The position numbers and the translations under genes were made by a program. From DYMC01 sp035406705 (lineage in GTDB: Bacteria; Verrucomicrobiota; Lentisphaeria; Victivallales; GWF2-50-93), in the NCBI GenBank assembly GCA_964426675.1, contig CAYRRM010000021.1:1-52020 (forward strand): a stretch of 52,020 nt of DNA, in the 5' to 3' direction. Under the pieces are notes generated by a model. It was not told the origin of the DNA. It ran no database searches and saw only the letters and a list, made by a program, of their open reading frames with translations. Numbering within the stretch: position 1 is the stretch's first letter; each line of letters opens with the position of its first letter. Shown here one piece after another: positions 8,240 to 16,851 of this stretch.

Positions 8240-9394
8240 ATGTCAAATGTAAAAATAAGACGGGTCGGGATCATAATGAATGGCGTTACTGGGCGTATGG
8301 GGACCAATCAGCATCTTATGCGTTCAATTATGGCCATAATAAAACAGGGGGGAATCAAAGTTAATGAGACAGAATTTATTATGCCAGATCCTATCTTAGT
8401 GGGCAGAAATGAGTTAAAGCTTAGGAAACTTTGCGAAATTTCAGGAGTTAAAAAATTTTCTACTGATCTTGATACTGTCCTATCTGATAAGGATTATGAA
8501 ATTTATTTTGATGCTCAGAGCACGGATCGTCGTGTAAGTGCAGTAAAGAAGGCAATTTCCTCATCAAAACATATTTATTGTGAAAAGCCAGTTGCTCTTA
8601 CCAGTGCGGAAGCTATTGAACTGCAAGACATGGCTGATAGAGCAGGACTAAAAACTGGTGTTGTACAGGATAAACTCTGGCTCCCAGGTTTTCTAAAACT
8701 TAAGACATTAATAGACAACGGTTTTTTTGGTAAGATACTCTCAATAAAGGGAGATTTTGGGTATTGGGTTTTTGAAGGCGACATTGTTCCTGCGCAGCGT
8801 CCATCGTGGAATTACCGCAAGGAAGATGGCGGTGGAATGATTCTCGATATGTTTCCGCATTGGAGATATGTTCTTGATAATTTGTTTGGAGAAGTAAAGT
8901 CTCTTGCTTGTATTGGGGCAACTCATATTGCGCAACGAAAGGACGAGAATGGGAAGACATATAAGTGTACTGCAGATGACGCAGCATATGCAATTTTTGA
9001 GCTTGAAGGTGGGATAATTGCCCACTTCTTCTCTTCATGGTGTACGAGAGTTAGAAAAGATGATCTCCTTACTATACAAGTTGATGGTAGTGATGGTTCT
9101 GCTGTGGTTGGATTGCGGAAATGTTGGATACAATCGAAATTTACAACTCCTAAGCCTATCTGGAATCCTGAAGAAGAGCAGAAAATTGACTTTTTCTCCA
9201 ATTGGCAGGAAGTTCCAGATAATATTCAGTATGATAATGCATTTAAGGTACAGTGGGAATTATTCTTAAGGCACGTCTGTCTAAACGAATCTTTTAAATG
9301 GAATTTACGTGAAGGAGCTAAAGGGACACAACTTGCTGAACTTGGATATCAAGCATGGAAAGAAAGGCGCTGGATTGAGGTACCAAAAATTTAA
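8240..9394 (+). CDS. Gfo/Idh/MocA-family oxidoreductase
   Basis: A 384-residue NAD(P)-dependent dehydrogenase. The N-terminal Rossmann fold opens GIIMNGVTGRMGTNQH (about 10-25), a G-x-x-G variant, and EKPVAL (about 115-120) is the family's catalytic Lys motif. A C-terminal alpha/beta domain carries DMFPHWRYVLDN near 203-214, with the usual substrate-binding His. Relatives oxidise sugars, inositols or sugar acids. The start follows AAAAGGAGAAAAA. It is the last gene of the aldolase operon. With the SDR and the flavoprotein it makes three redox enzymes in one locus, which suggests stereo-inversion or oxidation of a cyclic polyol or a sugar acid. The substrate is unknown. Confidence 0.84.
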   Translation: MSNVKIRRVGIIMNGVTGRMGTNQHLMRSIMAIIKQGGIKVNETEFIMPDPILVGRNELKLRKLCEISGVKKFSTDLDTVLSDKDYEIYFDAQSTDRRVSAVKKAISSSKHIYCEKPVALTSAEAIELQDMADRAGLKTGVVQDKLWLPGFLKLKTLIDNGFFGKILSIKGDFGYWVFEGDIVPAQRPSWNYRKEDGGGMILDMFPHWRYVLDNLFGEVKSLACIGATHIAQRKDENGKTYKCTADDAAYAIFELEGGIIAHFFSSWCTRVRKDDLLTIQVDGSDGSAVVGLRKCWIQSKFTTPKPIWNPEEEQKIDFFSNWQEVPDNIQYDNAFKVQWELFLRHVCLNESFKWNLREGAKGTQLAELGYQAWKERRWIEVPKI

Positions 9395-9921
9395 TTCAAA
9401 TTCAGGAAATTTATTTTTACATAATTCCATTCTAATTTAGTTCGATTTACAAGGAAGGAATTGCCTATAAAATTAGATTTATTCCGTATCGCCTCGTAAA
9501 AAAAGTAATGTTGAAAGAAAAAAGTCTTGTTTTTTTTAAAAACTCATTTCTGCTTATTGTAGCTGGTTTATTTTATAAAGCCTGAATTTTGTGCTTTAAT
9601 CAGTCAAAAGATTATAGATATAAAAATATAAAGATGTTATGAATTGCACAGATATCATTTTTTATTTTTCGGATTTCTGACTGATTGAACCTGCGAAAGG
9701 ATGGGCAATTTTGGGGCAATATTTTGCAGTGAAAGGGTCTGGAGTAGTAGTTACCACACTGTGGCGTCTTTTTCTGCGTCACCTTACCGCACTGACCAAA
9801 TGTAAGATGCAGGTTAAATGTGATGTGTCTCGTATCCTTCTTTATTAATGCAGTTATGTAGTAACTTGAGTTACTTTTGAAAGAGAAAATTTATTTTTTT
9901 ATTTTAGGAAAGCCCCTATAT
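9395..9921. other. 527-bp gene-free interval between convergent operons
   Basis: No gene with a normal start is visible. The first 200 bases are AT-rich and featureless. A perfect 9-bp inverted repeat (9598-9606 with 9678-9686) precedes the richer-in-GC element at 9688-9815. A minus-strand frame is open from 9890 to a stop at 9612 (92 codons) but has no ATG, and no start was assigned. No clear T-tailed terminator was found for either operon. Confidence 0.6.
9688..9815. ncRNA. candidate structured RNA element
   Basis: Three compatible stems nest inside one another. AACCTGC (9688-9694) pairs with GCAGGTT (9809-9815). CAGTG (9727-9731) pairs with CACTG (9790-9794). GTGGCG (9761-9766) pairs with CGTCAC (9777-9782) through one wobble pair. 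GGTC (9736-9739) could pair with GACC (9794-9797) in a competing or pseudoknotted arrangement. The block is richer in GC than its surroundings and sits in a gap between convergent genes. The strand and function are unknown, and no known RNA family was recognised. Confidence 0.35.
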
Positions 9922-12519
9922 TTATGGCAGATAAAAATAGCCGAACAGATATTTGTCGCTTCGAGGTTTTCTATTTTTCAGTTTTTCATCGGGTTTCCAG
10001 TTTTTTTCTAAGAGAATTGCAGTAGTAAAGATGGTTGATGACATTGTTTCGTGGATGGTGAATTCACATTGTCCGGTATTTAAAGCTGGATGGCATGACC
10101 ATGCTCTGAAGAAAGGAACATTTTTATTTACTTCTTTTATAAAACTTACTTTATTTTCTCCTTTTTTATTTTCCCAGATGAGCTCTCTTCCCTTATAATG
10201 CATTGGAGGAGCACCTGTTATTCCGTAAATAGTTATGCCCGGCACGGGATCCATTATTTCGTCATTTTCGCTGTTTGCGTGTTGAATATCGATAGGGTAG
10301 ACAAATCCGATTCCGGTAGTCCATGACATCCCGAGAGGGTTAGCTCCTAACATAAAATCAGCATTTGCTATAATTGCATCAAGATATTTTTTGTCTCCTG
10401 ATATTTTGTAAGCAATTGCCAGTGCTCTATTAAAGTTTGTCATACAAGAAGCTCCCCATCCTGCCCAATAATTTTGATATCTTGGCCATGTATTTTTATA
10501 TGGATTTTGATTTAGGTTTTTATATAGGTTTTCTGCGATATTGAGGTAAAAATTTCTCCATTCCTGAACAATTTCATCAGGTAAGATACCATTTCCTTTT
10601 ATTGCAATATCTGATAGTGTCCACGCTGAAAAATCTTTATGAGAGAATCTATAATCAAAAGGCCTTTTTGTTTTCTTTAATAAGTCCGGGATTCCATTTA
10701 GATAGTTCTTGTCTCCTGTTAGTTTAAAGAGTTGCATTTTTGCATGGATAAGGTACGGTATATTATATTCATCTTTTTCTTCCCATTCGAAAGTGTAAGC
10801 TTCACCTTTGCCTCTATTTTTTTTGGCATGAATAATTATCTTCCCAAGAGAATTTTCTGGATTAATTCCGAATTCATATGCCTTTTTAGCGCTTTCTGCG
10901 TATTTTTCAGATTTTTTTTCATCGAAATTCCGAATATTATATGCCAATTGTGCTGCGGCAGCGGCATAACAGAGAGAGTTCCACCTTGTTCTACGAGAAA
11001 AAGTATACGGATAATTGGGATCATCGTAATCTGGATGGGTGGATGTTTCAATGTATCCCGATATGCCGCCTTTACTGTCCATGCTTTTGAGCCAACAGTC
11101 AATTCCAAAACTTGCTTCATCAAGGATATCTGGTATTTTATTCCCTGATTCAGGAATATTTAATTGATCATCGGTAAATTTTTCTGGATCAAATTCATAC
11201 GCATTGAGTAAATCAAAGACGCAAACGTAGTGATGTTCATTTCTATCCCAATCTGCTGCGTCATACCAGCCTCCTACAACGTTCTTAGTTTCTTTACTTA
11301 AATCCGTTGTTGCACCAATTACATCAAAATGGCTATATCCTTTTGGGGGTTCAGATTGAATAGGGAAAGAAATATTTTCGCTTTCATAAATAGTATCATG
11401 CATTTTCGATTTTGGTCTGGTCCATGCAGTAAATTGCCTCTCAAGGGCGAAGGCAGCTCTTTGATGGAATAAACCGCGAGTTGCAGTATAAAATGCTTCA
11501 CCGTATGCATTTTTTCCTATTTTAAAAGGCCATGAACGTCCCACACCAGGAATTGAAATGAAGAAGACGCCTTCTTTTTTCAAGTCTGAAAAATCGATGA
11601 GATAGACATCTTCTCCGTACATTGATGGCCGTTCATTTTTTTGATTTTCAGAATTTTTATTATTTGATGGTTTTTCAGAAAAACGGGGATTTTTTTCTAT
11701 GAGTTTAATTTCTCCCTTGAAAACGTCTTTTCCATCTTCAACATCAACTATGGAAAAATTATTTATTTTTGAAAAATCGACAGGTCCGAATTCGTATGTA
11801 AATGCTCCTAAATATGCGAATTTCGCAAAATCTTTAAGATAACCGGCTTGATTAATTTTTATAGCCCATGATATTGTTGATTTGTCGTCGAATTTTATTT
11901 CTGCTTCTCCTCGATTTGCAACTTTTATTTTGTAATTTTTGCCATTTTGCATTTCGTAGGGTAGTTTCATGTAGATATAATGAGCGTAGTCGACTTCATG
12001 CATTCCTTTTATTCTTGTAGCGCCGAGTGAGATGAACACTCTTGTAATATATGCAGGTGTTAATGTATCCTTATAATTCTTATCATCGTTACTTGAAATT
12101 GTAAAATTGTCCTTATTATCGAGTTCTCTTTCATTAGATTCTTCTCTGGCTTGAGCAAGGAATTGTTCATGAATTTTGCCTGGTAATTTAAAGGCAGTCC
12201 AGTTTGGTTTCCCTTCCTTTTTGCTCTTTTCCCAATCATCTATTGCTTTGTAGAGTTGTCCATTTGACAATTCATTTATTTTATCCGCGAGGTTTGGCAA
12301 ATCATAAATTACGACAACTATCCATGAGGAAGATAGTACTTTCAAGTCTTTTACTTCACCTGTGCAAGTAGGAGTAGCAAAAGGAAATTTTCCGATTAAT
12401 TCTTGTGGAATATCATCAGTTTCAATATTATTTTTTGTTGAGATATCTTTTGCATACAAAGAGCAGAGCGATAAGGTTACAATTACGGCGGTCATAAAAA
12501 GGACATTTTTTTTTCTCAT
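9922..12519 (-). CDS. secreted glycoside hydrolase family 9 protein (beta-glucanase-like) 1
   Basis: An 865-residue exported GH9 protein, last gene of the polysaccharide operon. A signal peptide (MRKKNVLFMTAVIVTLSLCSLYAKD) is followed by a region of about 200 residues without a recognised fold. Next comes an N-terminal Ig-like CelD_N domain (about 225-340) and the (alpha/alpha)6 catalytic domain (about 345-860). The catalytic block, normally DAGD, reads GGWYDAADWDR near 416-426, keeping both Asp residues but with Gly changed to Ala. LNIPESGNKIPDILDEA follows, and the C-terminal acid region is CEFTIHET near 820. GH9 enzymes cut beta-1,4-glucans by inversion. It follows the unknown secreted gene by 25 bases, with a ribosome binding site AGGGAG upstream. 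Confidence 0.86.
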   Translation of the reverse strand: MRKKNVLFMTAVIVTLSLCSLYAKDISTKNNIETDDIPQELIGKFPFATPTCTGEVKDLKVLSSSWIVVVIYDLPNLADKINELSNGQLYKAIDDWEKSKKEGKPNWTAFKLPGKIHEQFLAQAREESNERELDNKDNFTISSNDDKNYKDTLTPAYITRVFISLGATRIKGMHEVDYAHYIYMKLPYEMQNGKNYKIKVANRGEAEIKFDDKSTISWAIKINQAGYLKDFAKFAYLGAFTYEFGPVDFSKINNFSIVDVEDGKDVFKGEIKLIEKNPRFSEKPSNNKNSENQKNERPSMYGEDVYLIDFSDLKKEGVFFISIPGVGRSWPFKIGKNAYGEAFYTATRGLFHQRAAFALERQFTAWTRPKSKMHDTIYESENISFPIQSEPPKGYSHFDVIGATTDLSKETKNVVGGWYDAADWDRNEHHYVCVFDLLNAYEFDPEKFTDDQLNIPESGNKIPDILDEASFGIDCWLKSMDSKGGISGYIETSTHPDYDDPNYPYTFSRRTRWNSLCYAAAAAQLAYNIRNFDEKKSEKYAESAKKAYEFGINPENSLGKIIIHAKKNRGKGEAYTFEWEEKDEYNIPYLIHAKMQLFKLTGDKNYLNGIPDLLKKTKRPFDYRFSHKDFSAWTLSDIAIKGNGILPDEIVQEWRNFYLNIAENLYKNLNQNPYKNTWPRYQNYWAGWGASCMTNFNRALAIAYKISGDKKYLDAIIANADFMLGANPLGMSWTTGIGFVYPIDIQHANSENDEIMDPVPGITIYGITGAPPMHYKGRELIWENKKGENKVSFIKEVNKNVPFFRAWSCHPALNTGQCEFTIHETMSSTIFTTAILLEKNWKPDEKLKNRKPRSDKYLFGYFYLP

Positions 12520-12544
12520 TTTTTTCTCCCTATTTTTTATTTAT

Positions 12545-14101
12545 TTACCATATATTTTCTAATAATTTTAGCTCTGGATTATTAGGATTTTCACCAGGAA
12601 ATAACATAATAGCATTTCCAGCTTTTGTTTTTATAATTTTATTTTTTAACGGATCAAGATGGGGGTATGAGCTATGATTTTTTATATCCGAAACTTTGGA
12701 TAAATCTATTTTTTCAAGAGATATGAATATATCTGATGTTTTAGAGCGTGACCATGGTGCTAAAATGCCAATTGCAATTAATTTTGAAGGTGGAAGATAA
12801 TTTTGTTCCTTTAGGTATTTTCCCATGGAATCTGATAGATAAATGGGAGCAAAATCAATTAAGGGTATTGTTAAATAGTTCCAATTAGATATAGGTAAAA
12901 ATCTTCTTGCGTGAAAAATGCCTATTGAAAGATTAGTTAAGGTTTTAAGTCTATCATATGCTATATTATAATCATAGCCAGTATATTTTTCTGTCTTCCA
13001 TTCTGGATTAGGGGCAAAGAGTTCCCAGTTGAAAGTATCAGGACTTTCTGTCGAGAGAAGTATAAAATCCAGAGGTTGAGATTTTATATTTGGCAATAAA
13101 TAATTTTCTTGATTTGTGTCTATTTTGATTTTAAATGAAAGTGCATTTCCAGAACTTTCATCTGTATAAACTTTTACTGCGAAAAATTTTACCTCTTCAA
13201 TGCATGGTGCATTGACTTTTAGAATTTTCTTTTCATTTTCTTCAACTACAGAAAGTTCTGGAGGCAAATGTGTAATTTTGACTTTTCTAGTCCATGAATT
13301 TTCAAAAGTTTTCATGCTATTGTCGCCCCCAGAAAGTACAGTAAAAACGTTTTTAATGGAGGATGGAGAATCAAAGTTTATGAGAGTAGAGATTAGTTCT
13401 AATTCAGAATCATTCAGGTCGGGAAACTTTTTACCTATTCCTGTGGAAATTACTTTTATCTCCTTTATCAATATTTCCCCAAAACTTCCTTTAAAAATAA
13501 CTATTGAAGTTGGTTCTTGAGCCCAACGATTATAATATATTATATGGGCATTACTACTAAATTCGGCTCTTCGGTAGTTTCGTATGAGTCCTTCGTGCAG
13601 AGAGAAATTTATAGTTTGCCATTTGGTGTTTTCTTTCAAGAGAATGGGTCTTGCAAAAGCATCACTATTTCCATAATAGGCTGTAGGCCCACCTACTGAA
13701 AGGATAAATTCTCCATGTAAAACTTTTACATTCATTCTTATTATATCTGCATCTGGGGGAAAGTATTTTTTCCCCAGGGAGAAAACGTTAGCATTTGTTT
13801 TTTTCCATGGAAAATCTTTTGATATTTTTAATCTGAGAAGTAGTTCATTAGAGTTTTCCGCTTTTTCGATATTGTAGGAACTAAATCTGAATGCGTTATT
13901 TTTTTCGTCGTTTGTCCAATTCCAAAAAGAAAGATGTTTTTCTGAAAAAATCCTCCATGTTTCAAAGTCTTTTTCTGTTGAAATTATATTTTCCATGGAA
14001 AACAACGTGAAATTTGAAAAGGAAAAATATGTACAACCAACAGAGCAAAAGTATAATATAATTTTTTTAATAGTTTTCATATTTGAAAATTTATTCTTCA
14101 T
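12545..14101 (-). CDS. secreted protein of unknown function in the GH9 operon
   Basis: A 518-residue protein with a hydrophobic N-terminal signal (KTIKKIILYFCSVGCTYFSF). An alternative start at 14080 would place the signal right at the N-terminus; the longer form overlaps the upstream gene by 11 bases. Residues about 40-220 look like a beta-sandwich, resembling carbohydrate-binding or CIA30-like galactose-binding folds (LSVGGPTAYYGN, then WQTINFSL). The rest is beta-rich with no catalytic motif that I recognise. Its place between a GH42-like gene and a GH9 gene suggests polysaccharide binding at the cell surface. That role is inference only. Confidence 0.65.
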   Translation of the reverse strand: MKNKFSNMKTIKKIILYFCSVGCTYFSFSNFTLFSMENIISTEKDFETWRIFSEKHLSFWNWTNDEKNNAFRFSSYNIEKAENSNELLLRLKISKDFPWKKTNANVFSLGKKYFPPDADIIRMNVKVLHGEFILSVGGPTAYYGNSDAFARPILLKENTKWQTINFSLHEGLIRNYRRAEFSSNAHIIYYNRWAQEPTSIVIFKGSFGEILIKEIKVISTGIGKKFPDLNDSELELISTLINFDSPSSIKNVFTVLSGGDNSMKTFENSWTRKVKITHLPPELSVVEENEKKILKVNAPCIEEVKFFAVKVYTDESSGNALSFKIKIDTNQENYLLPNIKSQPLDFILLSTESPDTFNWELFAPNPEWKTEKYTGYDYNIAYDRLKTLTNLSIGIFHARRFLPISNWNYLTIPLIDFAPIYLSDSMGKYLKEQNYLPPSKLIAIGILAPWSRSKTSDIFISLEKIDLSKVSDIKNHSSYPHLDPLKNKIIKTKAGNAIMLFPGENPNNPELKLLENIW

Positions 14102-16820
14102 GTATTTTGAGATATCTACCGACTCTTGGATTTAGGTGAATGTCAAATTCATACCAATTTAAATTTTCTGTCTTTTTTAATTTGAATTCTTCATTTGTTG
14201 CCATGTCTACGATAGAATTTAAATTCTTCGTTAATTTTATCTTTATTTTTGCGTTGATAATTTTCTTACAGTGTGAAAAAAGGAGAAAATACATTTTACC
14301 TTCTTTTTGAACTATTTCTTTCCAGACATATAAGTTATTACTGTCAATCCGATTGGATTGGATTCCAAGATGATTGCATAATTTCAATAAAGTGTGTTCT
14401 CTTAAATAAGGAACTTCTTCATAATTTAGAGCTTTATCAAAAGATTCTCCAGAATTATCATAACCGGCAAGAAATACCGCGCCTTTGCCGTATTTTTTTT
14501 CTATCAGTAACGGGTATCCTTGAGAGTCTTTTAAGATAATATTGCCATCGGCTATTACTTCAAAAGCTTTGCCTGACATTTTACCTCTGCCGAAAGAATC
14601 AGGGAAGATAATATTTCTTATTTTTCTATTTTTATATTTTACTTTTTCAAGTGCGAAAACCTGCCTTAGAAAAGTTCTCTGGACACCTGTTTTGTAAATT
14701 TTGCATGTTTCTGGGAAAATAAGTAAATTAAGTCCTTTCTCAACGCTTAATTTAAGTAGCCAGTACCATTCTTCGTCATCAGGAACTAATCTTCCTCCAC
14801 CACCGCCTGTAACGGTTTTAAGAATTTCATCGTTGGATGGTAAAGTTAAAAGTTTGTAGCAGGAAAAATCAAATCTGCACTGTTTGGAAAGCAAGTCAAC
14901 AGGAAAGTCGAATCTGCTTGCCACATGTGCCAGAGAGGTGAAGTTATTCCATCTAAGATCATCAATAACTGCGAGTTCTGATTTGAATCTTTTTGCACCC
15001 GTAAGGGTATGTCTGATATATCCAATTTTTGCTATATCCTCTCCATAAACTCCGAGATCTGCTCCTGGTATTGTAAAATAATCTGCCCCAAGGCGGACAG
15101 ACTGAAAAAGGGCTTCATCATATTGGCGATAATCTCCACCAACTTGCCATGGTTCTCCCCCCCAGATTTTACCGAAGTTATGACATTTTGTATATTTTGG
15201 AGGGAAAATTTTTTCTTCAAGGAAGTGTTTTGCTTTTGCTTCATAGAAGTAAGTGCTCAAATCTGCAATTGAACCGAGTCCGTGTCCGGGAAGGTCTGGT
15301 GGGAGTTTTTCAGGGGCATATTTTCTGATAATGCTGTGAGCTTCTTCTATACCTTTACGAATGGTCCAGGTTCTGAAGTCAAGATATACGGAGAATGCGT
15401 TTTTTTCTTCAGAGAATGGAACTGGAATTTGATTATAATTTGTGAAGTTTTTGGAGAAAAGGATATTGCATTTTTCGATAGACCATTCGAGCTCATTTTT
15501 TAAGTAAGAAACGAATGCTTTACGTTCTTGTGGCGAGTAATCAAATATTGTATTATCTCCGCCGTAATAATGATAAGAATATGGAAAATCTGAATTACCA
15601 AAATCGAATATAAATTTTTGAAGAGCTTTTACTTTTGCATAGCGTTTTGTTAGATGGGTAAGCATGTTAAAGTAATGTTCACGATAAAATTGACTCCATA
15701 ATGTTGGGAAATTACCTTTTCTGCCAAAACGGTCTATTGCAGGTTCCTTGAGAGTCCATTTTGGAATGCCTGCATCGGATAAACCGGAGCCATATACTGT
15801 AGGGAATACCCAGAATTGAATTAGAAAATTTTCTTTTTCTGCGAATTTCGCAAGCTGATCAGTTTTGCGCCAATCATATTTTTTAGGAGCAGGTTCGATA
15901 TCTTCCCATGGAATATTTGCTCTTATATAACGGCATCCTCGTTTTATCATTTCACTACAGAAAAATTTGAATTCATCAGGGATTTTTGTTTCGTTAAATG
16001 CCCAATATGTTGAAAAACCATAAACGGGTTTTTGTTTAATTCTTCTTAATCTGTCCATCCATATATCAGATTTGTCAATTGTTATATTTGTTTTTTTGGG
16101 AGATGGTGTCAACCATTTTATGAGTTTTAGCACGACATTATTGATATCTTTCCATTTTCTTGTGAGAAGTCCAGGATCGTATTTCCAATAAAATTTATAT
16201 GCTCCGCAGGCATTTTCTCGAGGTTCTCCTCCGTTAAAGCCAATCATAGCGAATTTCGCACCATAGAATTTTTTGCATTTTCGTTCTATTGCAACTATGG
16301 AGGTTGACTTTTCAGCATGACTTGAGCTTTCAACTTTGAGGAGGGGATAGGTAATGTCTGGGGGAAATGCTGTTACTCTTAGACAATGGAAATTTTCCCC
16401 ATTAAAAAAATTTATATCATTGAGATTTCCGATTATTGAATGTCCCTTTTCTGTGAGTCCTTTTATTCCCGGTTTATCCGCACTTATAGAAACATCATCA
16501 TAAGAACGGGTAAGGTGGAATTTATATGCAAACATATTACGAAGCGGATACCATTTTCCCCTATGTGGCAAATCGCCTAAAAAGAATAAGGAGCCTCCGT
16601 TTGAATGAAAGCGTATTAAGGCATCGAGTGATTTTTGAGAAAATTCCCCATCAATGTATGGTAAAATGAGTATTCCTGTATCTGAGGATAGTTTATTTAT
16701 TTTTCTCTCTGAAACTAATTCATATTTGAGATGATTTTCTGAAAGAAGTTTTACAATGTCATCTGCATTATAATCAGGTGGAGCCAAAAAAGCATTGTCC
16801 TTAAAAATAGCAATTTTCAT
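14091..16820 (-). CDS. GH42-like protein with C-terminal amidotransferase-like fold features
   Basis: A protein of about 909 residues. The central barrel resembles A4 beta-galactosidases (GH42): RYIRANIPWEDIEPAPKKYDW near 295-315, then YSPQERKAFVSYLKNELEW with the family's spacing. In the place of the acid/base Asn-Glu the sequence reads FGNSDFPYSY (about 410). GGEPWQVGG near 556 may carry the nucleophile Glu. The first 150 residues (GILILPYIDGEF, GGSLFFLGDLPHRG) form a Rossmann-like, amidotransferase-type domain. The frame is open to 16883, but GAGAGGGAT precedes the ATG at 16820, just after the upstream stop. No signal peptide is seen, so it probably acts on imported oligosaccharides. Activity is uncertain. 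Confidence 0.68.
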   Translation of the reverse strand: MKIAIFKDNAFLAPPDYNADDIVKLLSENHLKYELVSERKINKLSSDTGILILPYIDGEFSQKSLDALIRFHSNGGSLFFLGDLPHRGKWYPLRNMFAYKFHLTRSYDDVSISADKPGIKGLTEKGHSIIGNLNDINFFNGENFHCLRVTAFPPDITYPLLKVESSSHAEKSTSIVAIERKCKKFYGAKFAMIGFNGGEPRENACGAYKFYWKYDPGLLTRKWKDINNVVLKLIKWLTPSPKKTNITIDKSDIWMDRLRRIKQKPVYGFSTYWAFNETKIPDEFKFFCSEMIKRGCRYIRANIPWEDIEPAPKKYDWRKTDQLAKFAEKENFLIQFWVFPTVYGSGLSDAGIPKWTLKEPAIDRFGRKGNFPTLWSQFYREHYFNMLTHLTKRYAKVKALQKFIFDFGNSDFPYSYHYYGGDNTIFDYSPQERKAFVSYLKNELEWSIEKCNILFSKNFTNYNQIPVPFSEEKNAFSVYLDFRTWTIRKGIEEAHSIIRKYAPEKLPPDLPGHGLGSIADLSTYFYEAKAKHFLEEKIFPPKYTKCHNFGKIWGGEPWQVGGDYRQYDEALFQSVRLGADYFTIPGADLGVYGEDIAKIGYIRHTLTGAKRFKSELAVIDDLRWNNFTSLAHVASRFDFPVDLLSKQCRFDFSCYKLLTLPSNDEILKTVTGGGGGRLVPDDEEWYWLLKLSVEKGLNLLIFPETCKIYKTGVQRTFLRQVFALEKVKYKNRKIRNIIFPDSFGRGKMSGKAFEVIADGNIILKDSQGYPLLIEKKYGKGAVFLAGYDNSGESFDKALNYEEVPYLREHTLLKLCNHLGIQSNRIDSNNLYVWKEIVQKEGKMYFLLFSHCKKIINAKIKIKLTKNLNSIVDMATNEEFKLKKTENLNWYEFDIHLNPRVGRYLKIHEE

Positions 16821-16851
16821 TTTTTTATCCCTCTCTTTTGACAGGGTTTTT

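Noticed and set aside
8575..9269. Several open frames on both strands inside the Gfo/Idh/MocA gene
   Set aside because: They overlap a well-supported gene throughout, lack family motifs and have no ribosome binding sites; they are by-products of its codon use.
9612..9890. A 92-codon minus-strand open frame
   Set aside because: It contains no ATG and no convincing start, so it is not called a gene; it is discussed only as part of a structured element.
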